From NCBI RefSeq assembly GCF_947488135.1, contig NZ_CANKYW010000001.1, positions 806,001 to 870,000 on the forward strand: a DNA stretch of 64,000 nt, read 5' to 3'. Position 1 is the first letter of the stretch, and each line of letters starts with the position of its first letter. Below the pieces are notes generated by a model, which did not search any database, was not told the origin of the DNA, and saw nothing but the letters and a program-made list of their open reading frames with translations. Positions 17,910 to 26,392 of this stretch are shown in pieces. This DNA is from an uncultured Marivita sp. (GTDB taxonomy: Bacteria; Pseudomonadota; Alphaproteobacteria; Rhodobacterales; Rhodobacteraceae). The translations under genes and the position numbers were made by a program.

Positions 17910-18833
17910 ATGAAAATTGCGATCATCGGGTCGGGGATCACCGGGCTGTCCTGTGCGCGGCGATTGATCGAGGCGGGGATGGCGCCCGTCGTGTTCGACA
18001 AGGGCCGTGGCCTTGGCGGCCGCGTGGCGACGCGTCGTGCGGAGGGCAGGTTTCAGTTTGATCACGGGGCGCAGATGATCCCGTGTGAGACGCGCGGCTT
18101 TCGCACGCTCCTGGACGAGGCGATGTCTGAAGGCTGCGTCGCTCAATGGGACACCGACGCGGGCGAGCGGCACTATGTGGGCACGCCCGGCATGACCGGA
18201 CTGGCGAAGTTCCTGGCGACAGGCGTCGATCTGCATCAGGCAACCGAAATCACCGCGCTGACGCAGCATGCCGATGGGTGGGAGCTCGAGGCGAGTGCGC
18301 CGCTTAGCCGGTTCGACCGCGTCGTTTGCACCGCGCCCGCACCGCAAACCACCAAGCTCGTCGGGCCCGCTCTGACGCAACCGCTCAACGGCGTGACATA
18401 CGATCCCAGCCTGACCCTGATGGTCGCTCTCAAGCGGGACGCCAACGCGCCCGACACACAGTCCAACCCCACCGATGCCTTCGCCTGGGTGGCGCGTGAC
18501 AGCGCCAAACCCGGCCGACCGACGCAGAACTGCTGGGTCGTGCAAGCCAATGCCGATTGGAGCGCGGCCCATCTCGAGCGTACCAAGGACGAGATCGCGA
18601 CGCTGATGCTCGACCTTTTCCTGTCGCATTACGGGCTCGCGCCCACCGATGTGGCCTATGCCACCGCGCATCGCTGGCGCTATGCCTTTGTGTCTCGGCA
18701 GCTGGGACAGCCCTTCGTCACCTCGCGCGACGGCACGCTTCATGCGGGTGGCGACTGGTGTCTCGGACCGCGGGTCGAGCACGCGTGGCAAAGCGGCACC
18801 GCCATCGCCGATGACATCCTGGCCACTGCATGA
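17910..18833 (+). CDS. Renalase-like FAD/NAD(P)-dependent oxidoreductase
   Basis: A 307-residue protein with a Rossmann N-terminus (MKIAIIGSGITGLSCARRL, GxGxxG) and the flavin motif VFDKGRGLGGRVATRR, followed by FQFDHGAQMI. The C-terminus has LHAGGDWCLGPRVEHAWQSG, the second FAD contact region. These features match the renalase-like branch of the amine-oxidase superfamily. Bacterial renalases oxidise isomeric forms of beta-NAD(P)H; whether this one does so is not shown. GGA lies before the ATG. It heads a tight four-gene run that includes two methyltransferases. Confidence 0.8.
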   Translation: MKIAIIGSGITGLSCARRLIEAGMAPVVFDKGRGLGGRVATRRAEGRFQFDHGAQMIPCETRGFRTLLDEAMSEGCVAQWDTDAGERHYVGTPGMTGLAKFLATGVDLHQATEITALTQHADGWELEASAPLSRFDRVVCTAPAPQTTKLVGPALTQPLNGVTYDPSLTLMVALKRDANAPDTQSNPTDAFAWVARDSAKPGRPTQNCWVVQANADWSAAHLERTKDEIATLMLDLFLSHYGLAPTDVAYATAHRWRYAFVSRQLGQPFVTSRDGTLHAGGDWCLGPRVEHAWQSGTAIADDILATA

Positions 18834-19663
18834 GGCTGGACGATCCCCGCATCAAGCGGTTGGTCACGCTGATCACCGCCGCAGTGACGCCGCCGCCCGG
18901 CAAGGGCCGGATCGCGCTGGCGCTGGTCATGGGCACCATCTGCCACATGATCTTCGCCATCGCCGTCCTGTCGATGATGACCGCCATGTTCTTCGGAATG
19001 AGCGAAAGCTTCGGCACCGTCCCGTGGCCCTGGGCGGCGCTCGCCAACGCGGTGCTGATCCTGCAATTCCCGCTGCTGCACTCCTTCCTGCTCTCGAAAC
19101 CGGGGATGCAGATTGTGGCCCGCCTGATCCCCGGCCCACACGGCGGCACGCTCTCGACCACCACTTACGCCATCATCGCATCGCTGCAACTGGCGGCACT
19201 TTTCCTTTTGTGGACGCCCAGCGGCATCATCTGGTACCGCGCCGACGGCTGGGCGTTGGTCGCCATCTGCGTCGCCTATGCCGCGACCTGGCTCTTGCTC
19301 ATAAAGGCCAGCTTCGACGCCGGGGCCGAGGTGCAATCCGGCGCGCTGGGCTGGATGTCGCTCTTGGGCAAGATCAAACCGGTCTTCCCCGATATGCCGA
19401 CCCGTGGCCTCTTTCGCCACATCCGCCAGCCGATCTATGTGGCCTTTGCGCTGACGCTCTGGGCCGTTCCCGTCTGGACACCGGATCAACTGGCGCTGGC
19501 GGTCAGCTATACCGCCTATTGCCTGCTGGCCCCGCGCCTGAAGGAACGACGCTTTGAACAGCGCTATGGCGCCGCATTCGATCGCTATCGGGATCGCGTG
19601 CCCTATGTCCTGCCCAAACTCACGTCCAAGGAGCGCAAGAATGGCGCAAACCCAGCGGAATAA
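18830..19663 (+). CDS. Isoprenylcysteine methyltransferase-like / PEMT-family membrane protein
   Basis: A 277-residue membrane protein with about six hydrophobic segments. The C-terminal part TRGLFRHIRQPIYVAFALTLWAV, then PRLKERRFEQRYGAAFDRYRDRVPYVLP, is the SAM-binding and catalytic signature of the ICMT/PEMT fold. Substrates vary (lipid amines, prenyl cysteine analogues, thiols), so no function is assigned. The start overlaps the renalase-like stop (ATGA), and the next gene starts 23 bases before its end. Confidence 0.8.
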   Translation: MRLDDPRIKRLVTLITAAVTPPPGKGRIALALVMGTICHMIFAIAVLSMMTAMFFGMSESFGTVPWPWAALANAVLILQFPLLHSFLLSKPGMQIVARLIPGPHGGTLSTTTYAIIASLQLAALFLLWTPSGIIWYRADGWALVAICVAYAATWLLLIKASFDAGAEVQSGALGWMSLLGKIKPVFPDMPTRGLFRHIRQPIYVAFALTLWAVPVWTPDQLALAVSYTAYCLLAPRLKERRFEQRYGAAFDRYRDRVPYVLPKLTSKERKNGANPAE

Positions 19664-20363
19664 CCTGGCGATCTACGATGACGTCGCCGCGCATTGGTGG
19701 TCAGATGACATCCGCTGGGTGCGCACGCTCAGAAACATGGTGCCGGGTCGCTTGAGCTGGTTCGACACGCACATTGACTGGCACGGCAAGGAGGTGCTCG
19801 ACCTCGGTTGCGCCGGGGGCTTCATGGCCGAGGCCCTTGATGATCGGGGCGCAAATGTCACCGGTATCGACCCCGCGAAAGACGCCATCGCCGCCGCCCG
19901 TCAACACGCAGAGGCCGCGGGCCGGACCATCGCCTATGATGTCGGCGTGGGCGAGGCGCTGCCCTACACGGATCAAAGCTTCGACGCGGTGGTCTGCGTC
20001 GATGTGCTGGAGCACGTTCAGGATCTCCCGCAGGTGATCGATGAGGTGTCCCGCGTCTTGCGCTCCGGCGGCATGTTCCTCTTCGACACGATCAACCGCA
20101 ACCCGATCTCGCGCCTCGCCACGATCACGATGGCCGAGAACGTGCTCAAACTGCTGCCCAAGGGCACACATGACCCCGAGATGTTCATCAAACCGGCAGA
20201 GTTGCGCGCGCAGCTCGACCGCGCGGGGTTCACAATCGGCAAGATGACCGGCCTCGGCCCGCGCGGCCTGAACGCCAAGGGCGATTTCACCTTCGGACGG
20301 GTGCCTGGCACCATGATCATCTACATGGGCACCGCCCGCAAACCCGACCAACAAGGAGACTGA
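19641..20363 (+). CDS. UbiG-like class I SAM-dependent methyltransferase
   Basis: A 240-residue methyltransferase. NLAIYDDVAAHWWSDDIRW resembles the UbiG N-terminus; motif I is VLDLGCAGGFMAEAL, followed by GIDPAKDAI, a DAVVCVDVLEHV post-motif and FLFDTINRNPIS, again UbiG-like. UbiG does the two O-methylations of ubiquinone synthesis. A second copy elsewhere is possible, so the symbol is withheld. The track ORF starts 29 codons earlier; ATG 19641 was chosen for an AAGGAGC SD and homologous length. It overlaps the ICMT-like gene by 23 bases. Confidence 0.8.
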   Translation: MAQTQRNNLAIYDDVAAHWWSDDIRWVRTLRNMVPGRLSWFDTHIDWHGKEVLDLGCAGGFMAEALDDRGANVTGIDPAKDAIAAARQHAEAAGRTIAYDVGVGEALPYTDQSFDAVVCVDVLEHVQDLPQVIDEVSRVLRSGGMFLFDTINRNPISRLATITMAENVLKLLPKGTHDPEMFIKPAELRAQLDRAGFTIGKMTGLGPRGLNAKGDFTFGRVPGTMIIYMGTARKPDQQGD

Positions 20364-20364
20364 C

Positions 20365-20757
20365 ATGACGACACTCGCCCTGCTCTCGACCGCGCTCCTC
20401 TTCGGCGGCATGGTCCTTTATTCCTTCGGTTTCGCGGCGTTCCTGTTCACCGCGCTCCCGGCCGAGACCGCTGGCCCGACCATCCGCCGCGCCTTCCCAC
20501 ATTTCTATCTCTTCGTCATCGCCGGGGCAGGGCTGTCGGCCGTGTTCCTCGCGCTCTCCGATCCGCTGGGCGCGGCGATCATGGCCGCCATCGCGCTGAC
20601 GACGATCCCGACCCGGCAACGGCTCATGCCCGCGATCAACGCCGCCACGGATGCGGGCAACAAGCGCCGCTTCGCCATGCTGCACGGCCTGTCGGTTGTG
20701 ATCACTTTGATCCACATTGTCGCCGCGGCTTACGTGCTGCACCGCTTTATCGGTTGA
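20365..20757 (+). CDS. DUF4149 domain-containing membrane protein
   Basis: A 130-residue protein with four predicted membrane helices and the DUF4149 pattern: FGGMVLYSFGFAAFLF in helix 1, RRAFPHFYLF, TRQRLMPAINAATD in the cytoplasmic loop and RFAMLHGLSVVITLIHIV in the last helix. No function is known. It starts one base after the UbiG-like stop with an AAGGAGA SD inside that gene's tail, so it is the last gene of the run. Confidence 0.85.
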   Translation: MTTLALLSTALLFGGMVLYSFGFAAFLFTALPAETAGPTIRRAFPHFYLFVIAGAGLSAVFLALSDPLGAAIMAAIALTTIPTRQRLMPAINAATDAGNKRRFAMLHGLSVVITLIHIVAAAYVLHRFIG

Positions 20758-20785
20758 CTTGCCGGGCGTTAGGCCCCATGTCCTC

Positions 20786-20957
20786 CTCATCGCCGCGCAG
20801 CCGCGTGAGCTTGCCGCGCCCGTCATCTTGGGCGCACCGGCGATGAGCAATTCAGTTCCCCATCACGCAGGGTCCCTGACGCAGAACCAGACGGTGCGGG
20901 GCGCTCTCGTGATGTCTTAAGGTCCTGCGACACCCTCGTTGCCGCGATGATGCGGCA
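20786..20957 (+). promoter_or_regulatory. Highly structured leader upstream of the DEAD-box helicase
   Basis: The 247-base gap holds nested stems: CTCATCGCCG/CGGCGATGAG (20786-20795 and 20838-20847) enclosing GCGCCC/GGGCGC; CATCACG/CGTGATG (20861-20867 and 20908-20914); and TGCCGC/GCGGCA (20940-20957). No ORF in it looks real. It could be a long regulated 5' UTR or a small RNA. I see no match to a known riboswitch. Confidence 0.5.
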
Positions 20958-21004
20958 GAACTCCCTCCGTGCGCGAGATCGCGTGCGGACGCAAAGGATA
21001 CCTT

Positions 21005-22273
21005 TTGTCTGATTTTGATACGCTGGGCCTCAAGCCCATTCTCCTCGCCGCTCTCAAGGAGGCCGGCCTCACCACACCCACCCCGATTCAGGACCAGGCG
21101 ATCCCGCTTGCGATGGCGGGCCATGACATCCTGGGCCTTGCCCAGACTGGCACCGGCAAGACGATGGCCTTCGGCCTGCCGCTGGTCAGCCACCTGATGG
21201 ACATGCCCGAACGACCCGCCGCGAAAACAGCGAAATCGCTGATCCTCGCGCCAACCCGCGAACTGGTCAACCAGATCGCCGAAGCGTTGCGCACGCTCAC
21301 GAAAAAGACCCACCTCAAGGTGAACGTCGTCGTCGGTGGCCAGTCCATCAACAAGCAGATCCACCACCTGCTCAAGGGCACCGACATCCTCGTCGCCACG
21401 CCCGGTCGCCTCATCGACCTGATGGACCGCAAGGCCGTCGACCTACGCACCGTCAAGCACCTCGTGCTGGACGAAGCCGACCAGATGCTCGACATGGGCT
21501 TCATCCACGCCCTGCGCCGGATCGCGCCGAAACTGGGCACCCCGCGCCAGACCATGCTGTTCTCGGCCACCATGCCGAAACAGATGGAAGACCTGAGCAA
21601 GGCTTACCTCACCGACCCGAAAAAGGTGCAGGTCTCGCCTCCGGGCAAAGCCGCCGACAAGGTCACGCAATCGGTGCATCACCTGTCCAGCAAGGGCGAG
21701 AAACCGGCCAAGCTGCGCGAAATCCTGTCGCGTGACATGGATGCCCTTACGCTGGTCTTCTCGCGCACCAAACATGGCGCGGAAAAGCTGATGAAGGGCC
21801 TCGTGGCGGACGGCTATAACGCCGCGTCGATCCACGGCAACAAGAGCCAGGGCCAACGCGACCGCGCCATCAAGGCGTTCCGCGATGGCACGATCAAGGT
21901 GCTGGTGGCAACCGACGTGGCCGCCCGCGGCATCGACATTCCGGGCGTGGCTTACGTGGTCAACTACGATCTGCCCGACGTGCCGGACAACTACGTCCAC
22001 CGCATCGGCCGCACGGCCCGCGCCGGTCGCGAAGGCGAAGCCATCGCCTTCTGCGCCCCGGACGATGCCGACCTGCTGCGCCAGATCGAAAAGCTGATGA
22101 AGATCGAGGTGCCCGTCGCCAGCGGCACCGCGCCGAAAGACCCGGTCGCCCGCAAACCCCAGACACGCGGTCAGGGACGCGGCGGCAAGGGCGGCCAAGG
22201 CCGACCCGCCGGTGCCACGGCAAAACCCAACGGCAACCGCCGCCGCCGCAACAGATCGCGCAAGGCCGCCTGA
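21005..22273 (+). CDS. DEAD-box ATP-dependent RNA helicase (RhlE-like)
   Basis: A 422-residue RNA helicase with all motifs in order: Q motif (TTPTPIQDQAIPLAM), I AQTGTGKT, Ia PTRELVNQ, Ib TPGR, II DEAD (LDEADQMLD), III SAT, IV LVFSRTKHGAE, V TDVAARGID and VI HRIGRTARAG. The last 50 residues are Arg/Gly/Lys-rich, an RNA-binding tail. Such enzymes help ribosome assembly and mRNA turnover, often under cold. The track starts at GTG 20969; TTG 21005 is preferred because AAAGGA lies six bases upstream and gives the usual MSDFDTLGL start. Confidence 0.93.
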   Translation: MSDFDTLGLKPILLAALKEAGLTTPTPIQDQAIPLAMAGHDILGLAQTGTGKTMAFGLPLVSHLMDMPERPAAKTAKSLILAPTRELVNQIAEALRTLTKKTHLKVNVVVGGQSINKQIHHLLKGTDILVATPGRLIDLMDRKAVDLRTVKHLVLDEADQMLDMGFIHALRRIAPKLGTPRQTMLFSATMPKQMEDLSKAYLTDPKKVQVSPPGKAADKVTQSVHHLSSKGEKPAKLREILSRDMDALTLVFSRTKHGAEKLMKGLVADGYNAASIHGNKSQGQRDRAIKAFRDGTIKVLVATDVAARGIDIPGVAYVVNYDLPDVPDNYVHRIGRTARAGREGEAIAFCAPDDADLLRQIEKLMKIEVPVASGTAPKDPVARKPQTRGQGRGGKGGQGRPAGATAKPNGNRRRRNRSRKAA

Positions 22274-22319
22274 TCTGACATAACCCCGGCTTCTTTGGGC
22301 TCCAAGTACCTCGGGGGGT

Positions 22320-22366
22320 GTGGGGGGCAGCGCCCCCCACCCGGTCGGAGCGGCCCCGCCGCTCCG
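22320..22366. repeat. Two adjacent GC-rich hairpins after the helicase gene
   Basis: GTGGGGGGC-AGC-GCCCCCCAC (22320-22340) and CGGAGCGGC-CCC-GCCGCTCCG (22346-22366) are both perfect nine-base stems, starting about 46 bases after the helicase stop. No T-run follows. They are of the GC-rich intergenic type seen at several other gene ends in this window and may help end or stabilise the transcript. Confidence 0.6.
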
Positions 22367-22468
22367 AAACCCGAAACGCACAAACGCAAATTACCCCAGC
22401 GTCACCTCTCCCTCCCGCCGCGCATCCGCCTATGTTAGGTTGAATTAGCCGACGGAATGGAGCGCATG

Positions 22469-22930
22469 ATGCAACTCAGGATCAACGGAACGCTGCACGA
22501 GGTCGATGTCGAAGACGACATGCCGCTCCTCTGGGTCCTGCGCGACGAGTTGGGGCTGACCGGCACCAAGTTCGGCTGCGGCATCGCGCAATGTGGCGCC
22601 TGTACCGTGCATCTCGATGGCGTCGCCGTGCGCTCCTGCCAGACATGGGCCGTCGACGCCGAAGGCGCGGACATCCGCACCATCGAAGGTCTCGGCACAC
22701 CCGAGGCGCTGCACGCCGTGCAAGCCGCCTGGCTCACCGAACAGGTCGCGCAATGCGGCTACTGCCAGTCCGGGCAGATGATGCAGGCGGCGTCCCTGCT
22801 GGCCGAAAATCCCCGCCCGACGGATCAAGAGATCGACGACGCCATGTCGGGCAACCTGTGTCGCTGCGGCACCTATCCACGCATCCGCGCCGCCGTCAAA
22901 CGCGCCGCCAACATGATGCAGGAGGGCTGA
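22469..22930 (+). CDS. IorA-like [2Fe-2S] subunit of a molybdenum hydroxylase
   Basis: A 153-residue protein with two [2Fe-2S] domains of the xanthine-dehydrogenase family: a plant-ferredoxin-type cluster ([17 protein letters not shown], then a later Cys) and a helical domain ([10 protein letters not shown]...GNLCRCGTY). This is the small-subunit layout of isoquinoline 1-oxidoreductase and periplasmic aldehyde oxidases, which pass electrons from the Mo centre to a cytochrome. It has no signal peptide of its own and would be exported with the Tat-tagged partner. ATG 22469 (MQLRING) was chosen because GGAG lies six bases before it; two in-frame ATGs lie upstream. Confidence 0.9.
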   Translation: MQLRINGTLHEVDVEDDMPLLWVLRDELGLTGTKFGCGIAQCGACTVHLDGVAVRSCQTWAVDAEGADIRTIEGLGTPEALHAVQAAWLTEQVAQCGYCQSGQMMQAASLLAENPRPTDQEIDDAMSGNLCRCGTYPRIRAAVKRAANMMQEG

Positions 22931-22932
22931 GC

Positions 22933-25179
22933 ATGGGACGCGCCAGAACCATCGCCCGCCGCACGTTCCTGATCGGCTCTGCCGCCGTCGTCGGCGGCGT
23001 TGCCTTCGGCGTCTACACCGTGCGCAAACCGCATGAGAATCCGCTTACAGCTAATGCCGGAGAGGCGGTGCTGACGCCCTACGTCAAGATCACGCAGGAC
23101 GGCATCACCCTCATCACGCCGCGCGCGGATTCGGGGCAGGGGGTCTACCACGTACAAGCCGCCCTCATCGCCGAGGAGCTGGATGTCGATCTCGATCAGA
23201 TCACCCCCGATCCCGGACCGCCCAGCCCGGCCTATTGGAACACCGCCCTCGCCGCCGAAGCCGCCGATTTCATGGTCCCCGCCGCAGGAATGATGCACGA
23301 CCTCGCCGAAGGCGCGGTGAACAGCGTGATGAAGGTGATGGGTCTTCAGATTACCGGCGGCTCGACCACCGTGCCGGACCAGTACGAAAAGCTGCGCCGC
23401 GCCGGGGCCTCGGCCCGCGAGACGATCAAGGCGCTCGTGGCCGACCGCGAAGGCGTGGCCATCGACGACCTGACCACCCGCGCCGGAGCCGTAATTTTAC
23501 CGGATGGTCAAGAAATCCCGTATACCGCCCTCGCCGCCGATCTGGCGGACCGCGATGTGGTGCAGGACGTGCCGCTGCGCGCGCCGGATCAATGGCGCTA
23601 TATCGGCAAGCCGATGCAGCGGATCGACATGCTCGCCAAAAGCACCGGCACGCAAGGCTACGGCATCGACGCCAGCGTGGACGGCATGGTGCACGCCACC
23701 GTGCTGATGAACCCCGCGCAGGGCGGCGGCATGGCCGATTACGACGCGTCCGAAGCCCTCGCCATGCGCGGCGTGCAGGCGGTCGTGCCGATCACCGGCG
23801 GGCTGGGCATCGTCGCCGACAACACCTGGCGGGCGTTCCGCGCCGCGCAGGCGATCGACGTGACGTGGGAAGACCCCGCATATCCTCTCGAACAAGCGGA
23901 TCATTGGGCCGCGCTCGAGGCGTCCTTCACACCCGACGCGCAAGACAGCCAGAAGGGCGACGATGGCGATGTCGAGACCGCGCTGGGCGATGGCGACATC
24001 CTCACCGCCGAATACCGCGCGCCCTATCTGGCCCACGCGCCGCTCGAGCCGATCAACGCCATTGTCCGCGTCGATGACGACCGCGCCGAGGTCTGGACCG
24101 GCACGCAAATCCCGCGCTTTATCCAGGCCAATGTCAGCCGCATCACCGGAATCCCCGCCGATAATGTCACCGTCCACGTCCTGATGATGGGCGGCAGCTT
24201 CGGCCACCGGCTCGAGGACGAGGTGGTGAAACAGGCGACCGAGATCGCGATGCAGATGAAGGGCACGCCGGTCAAGCTGACGCTGTCGCGCGAAGAGGAC
24301 ATGCTGCACGATTTCCCGCGCCAGATCGCGATGGCACGCATGCGCGGCAAAGTGGCGAACGGTCGGGTCGAAGCGCTCGACCTCGGCATCGCCATGCCCT
24401 CGGTCATGGCCTCGCAGCTCAGCCGCCAGAACCAATCCGCCCCGGGTCCCGACAGCCAGATCGTCGCGGGCGCTTGGGAACAGCCCTTCGCCATCCCGCA
24501 CCAGCGTGTCACTGGCTACCGCGCGCCCGAATTGGCCCCGATCAGCTCATGGCGTTCGGTCGGCGCGTCCTCCAACGGCTTTTTCTACAATGCCGCACTG
24601 GACGAATTGATCGCCGCCGCCGGGGCCGACCCACTGGAAGAACGCCTGCGCCTGTGCAGCGACCCGCTTGCGCGGCAAGTGTTGGAGGCCGTAGCCGAGA
24701 TGTCCAACTGGTCCGGCACCGGCGGCCTTGCGAACGGATCGAAGACCGGGCGCGGCGTGGCGCTGACCAAATCCTTCGGCGTCCACTGCGCGCAGGTGAT
24801 CGAGGTCACGGACACCGACAACGGGATCCGCATCGACACCGTCTGGGTCGCCGCCGAGGTGGGCCGCGTTGTCGATCCGGTGAATTTCGAAAACCTCGTG
24901 CAGGGCGGCGTGATCTACGGCCTCGGTCACGCGATGAACAGCGAGATCACCTATGCCGGTGGCGTGGCCGAGCAATCGAATTTCGACACCAACCCCGGCA
25001 TGCGCCTGCACCAATGCCCCACGATCCATGTGCGCGGTCTGGAAAACGGCGACCGCGTGCTGGGAATCGGCGAACCCCCGGTGCCGCCAGCGGCTCCCGC
25101 ATTGGCCGGTGCCATCTGGGCGGTGACGGGCACGCGGCTGCGCGAGATGCCGTTCAGCAAGAGCGTCGATTTCGTCTGA
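22933..25179 (+). CDS. IorB-like molybdopterin-binding subunit, Tat-exported
   Basis: A 748-residue Mo-cofactor subunit. The start has a twin-arginine signal (ARRTFLIGSAAVVGGVAFG), so the folded heterodimer should act in the periplasm. Two Ald_Xan_dh_C2-type domains follow, with GGSFGHRLEDEV and, near the end, GIGEPPVPPAAPAL, where the Glu of GEPP is the catalytic base known in xanthine oxidases. ATG 22933 has a GGAGGG SD; the 862-residue track ORF adds an out-of-frame overlap with the small subunit. No XdhC-like maturation gene or dedicated cytochrome is next to it. The substrate (N-heterocycle or aldehyde) is unknown. Confidence 0.88.
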   Translation: MGRARTIARRTFLIGSAAVVGGVAFGVYTVRKPHENPLTANAGEAVLTPYVKITQDGITLITPRADSGQGVYHVQAALIAEELDVDLDQITPDPGPPSPAYWNTALAAEAADFMVPAAGMMHDLAEGAVNSVMKVMGLQITGGSTTVPDQYEKLRRAGASARETIKALVADREGVAIDDLTTRAGAVILPDGQEIPYTALAADLADRDVVQDVPLRAPDQWRYIGKPMQRIDMLAKSTGTQGYGIDASVDGMVHATVLMNPAQGGGMADYDASEALAMRGVQAVVPITGGLGIVADNTWRAFRAAQAIDVTWEDPAYPLEQADHWAALEASFTPDAQDSQKGDDGDVETALGDGDILTAEYRAPYLAHAPLEPINAIVRVDDDRAEVWTGTQIPRFIQANVSRITGIPADNVTVHVLMMGGSFGHRLEDEVVKQATEIAMQMKGTPVKLTLSREEDMLHDFPRQIAMARMRGKVANGRVEALDLGIAMPSVMASQLSRQNQSAPGPDSQIVAGAWEQPFAIPHQRVTGYRAPELAPISSWRSVGASSNGFFYNAALDELIAAAGADPLEERLRLCSDPLARQVLEAVAEMSNWSGTGGLANGSKTGRGVALTKSFGVHCAQVIEVTDTDNGIRIDTVWVAAEVGRVVDPVNFENLVQGGVIYGLGHAMNSEITYAGGVAEQSNFDTNPGMRLHQCPTIHVRGLENGDRVLGIGEPPVPPAAPALAGAIWAVTGTRLREMPFSKSVDFV

Positions 25180-25230
25180 TCCCCGCAAACCGAGCGGGGG
25201 GCGCCCATCGCGTTTGCCGAAAGTTGCACT

Positions 25231-25257
25231 GTAAGACATGCTTACGAATGAGGTTAA
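25231..25257. promoter_or_regulatory. Palindrome and LysR-type box upstream of the SDH-like operon
   Basis: GTAAG-ACATG-CTTAC (25231-25245) is a perfect dyad. Its right arm begins CTTAC-GAATGAG-GTTAATTTATTT, which closely resembles CTTAC-AGAACTT-GTAATTTTTTATTT in the lysR-tctC divergent space at 36388. This suggests that the LysR protein at 35457 controls both units. The SDH-like operon starts about 80 bases downstream. Confidence 0.45.
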
Positions 25258-25334
25258 TTTATTTGCCTTTTCGTTACCTGCGCTGACCGTTATTCTTTGA
25301 CCATCAACAGGATCGAAGAAAGGCGGGCTCTCAG

Positions 25335-26066
25335 ATGCCAGAGCGAGACCACTTGACTGTAACGGTGCAACGCGGAGGCCCGGATACGCCGCAAAGGCCG
25401 CAGACATTCGAGGTTCCGGCCTATGACAACCAGACCGTTCTCGACGTGGTGTCCTGGATCCAGCAGAACACCGACCCGACCCTGACCTACCGCTTCGCCT
25501 GCCGCGTCGGCATGTGCGGAAGCTGCGCGATGATGGTCAACGGCGTGCCGCGCTGGACCTGCCGCACCCATGTCAGCAAGGTCGTGAAGGGCGGTGCCAT
25601 CGAGGTCGGTCCCCTGCGCAACCTGCCGGTCATCAAGGATCTGGCCGCCGACATGGACCCGTTCTTCGACAAATGGGTCGCCGCCGAAGGCATGCACCAC
25701 CCGACCCGCACCCGCGAAGATGAAATCGAGGCGATTGATCCCGTCGCATCTGACCGGCAAGAGGCGAATGCCGGGATCGAATGCATCAATTGCTCGGTCT
25801 GCTATTCGGCCTGTGACACGGTGGCGGGCAATCCCGACTACCTTGGTCCGGCGGCCCTGCAACGGGCCTGGACGCTTTACAACGACGCCAAGGATGCCGA
25901 CCGGGACGCGATCCTCGATGCGGTCTCCGGCAAGGGCGGATGCCATTCCTGTCATTCGATGGGGTCCTGCACCGCCTATTGCCCGAACGAGTTGGACCCC
26001 CTGTCGGCCATCGCGGGGCTGAAGCGCGCTACCACCAAGCGGTTCTTCGGAGGGCGCAAGGGATGA
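25335..26066 (+). CDS. Succinate dehydrogenase/fumarate reductase-like iron-sulfur subunit
   Basis: A 243-residue SdhB/FrdB homologue. A plant-type [2Fe-2S] domain (FACRVGMCGSCAMMVNGVPRWTC) is followed by a bacterial ferredoxin-type domain with CINCSVCYSAC for the [4Fe-4S] cluster and CHSMGSCTAYCPNELDP for the [3Fe-4S] and last ligand; an extra Cys precedes this motif (GGCHSC). The cluster would carry electrons between the flavoprotein and the membrane quinone. It is divergent from housekeeping SdhB in sequence and in gene order (Fe-S gene first). It overlaps the next gene by ATGA and heads the 25.3-28.5 kb operon. Confidence 0.9.
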   Translation: MPERDHLTVTVQRGGPDTPQRPQTFEVPAYDNQTVLDVVSWIQQNTDPTLTYRFACRVGMCGSCAMMVNGVPRWTCRTHVSKVVKGGAIEVGPLRNLPVIKDLAADMDPFFDKWVAAEGMHHPTRTREDEIEAIDPVASDRQEANAGIECINCSVCYSACDTVAGNPDYLGPAALQRAWTLYNDAKDADRDAILDAVSGKGGCHSCHSMGSCTAYCPNELDPLSAIAGLKRATTKRFFGGRKG

Positions 26067-26392
26067 GCGAATTCCAGCTCTACATGGCGCAACGCCTCAG
26101 CGCGCTGGTGATGGCACCCTTCGTGATCGTCCATATCGGCGTGATGATCTACGCAATCCAGGGCGGGCTCACGGCGGCAGAGATCCTCGGCCGCACCCAA
26201 GGCTCGGTCTTCTGGTTGGCCTTCTACGTCATGTTCGTCATCGCCGTATCGATCCACGCAACCATCGGCCTGCGCACGATCCTCGGCGAATGGGTGGGGC
26301 TGCGCGGTGGCCTGCGCGACGGGCTGTCGGCGGTGATCGGGCTGGGATTGTTCCTGCTCGGCGCACAGGCGGTCTGGGCGGTGACGGCATGA
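26063..26392 (+). CDS. SDH-like cytochrome b membrane anchor, first copy
   Basis: A 109-residue protein with three hydrophobic helices: AQRLSALVMAPFVIVHIGVMIYAI, VFWLAFYVMFVIAVSIHATIGLRTIL and the C-terminal LSAVIGLGLFLLGAQAVWAV. The RLS motif in helix 1 and His in helices 1 and 2 fit heme b and quinone-binding anchors of the SdhC/SdhD type. It shares spacing and motifs with the next gene, so the two look like paralogous halves of one anchor. Both ends overlap neighbours by ATGA. Confidence 0.8.
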   Translation: MSEFQLYMAQRLSALVMAPFVIVHIGVMIYAIQGGLTAAEILGRTQGSVFWLAFYVMFVIAVSIHATIGLRTILGEWVGLRGGLRDGLSAVIGLGLFLLGAQAVWAVTA

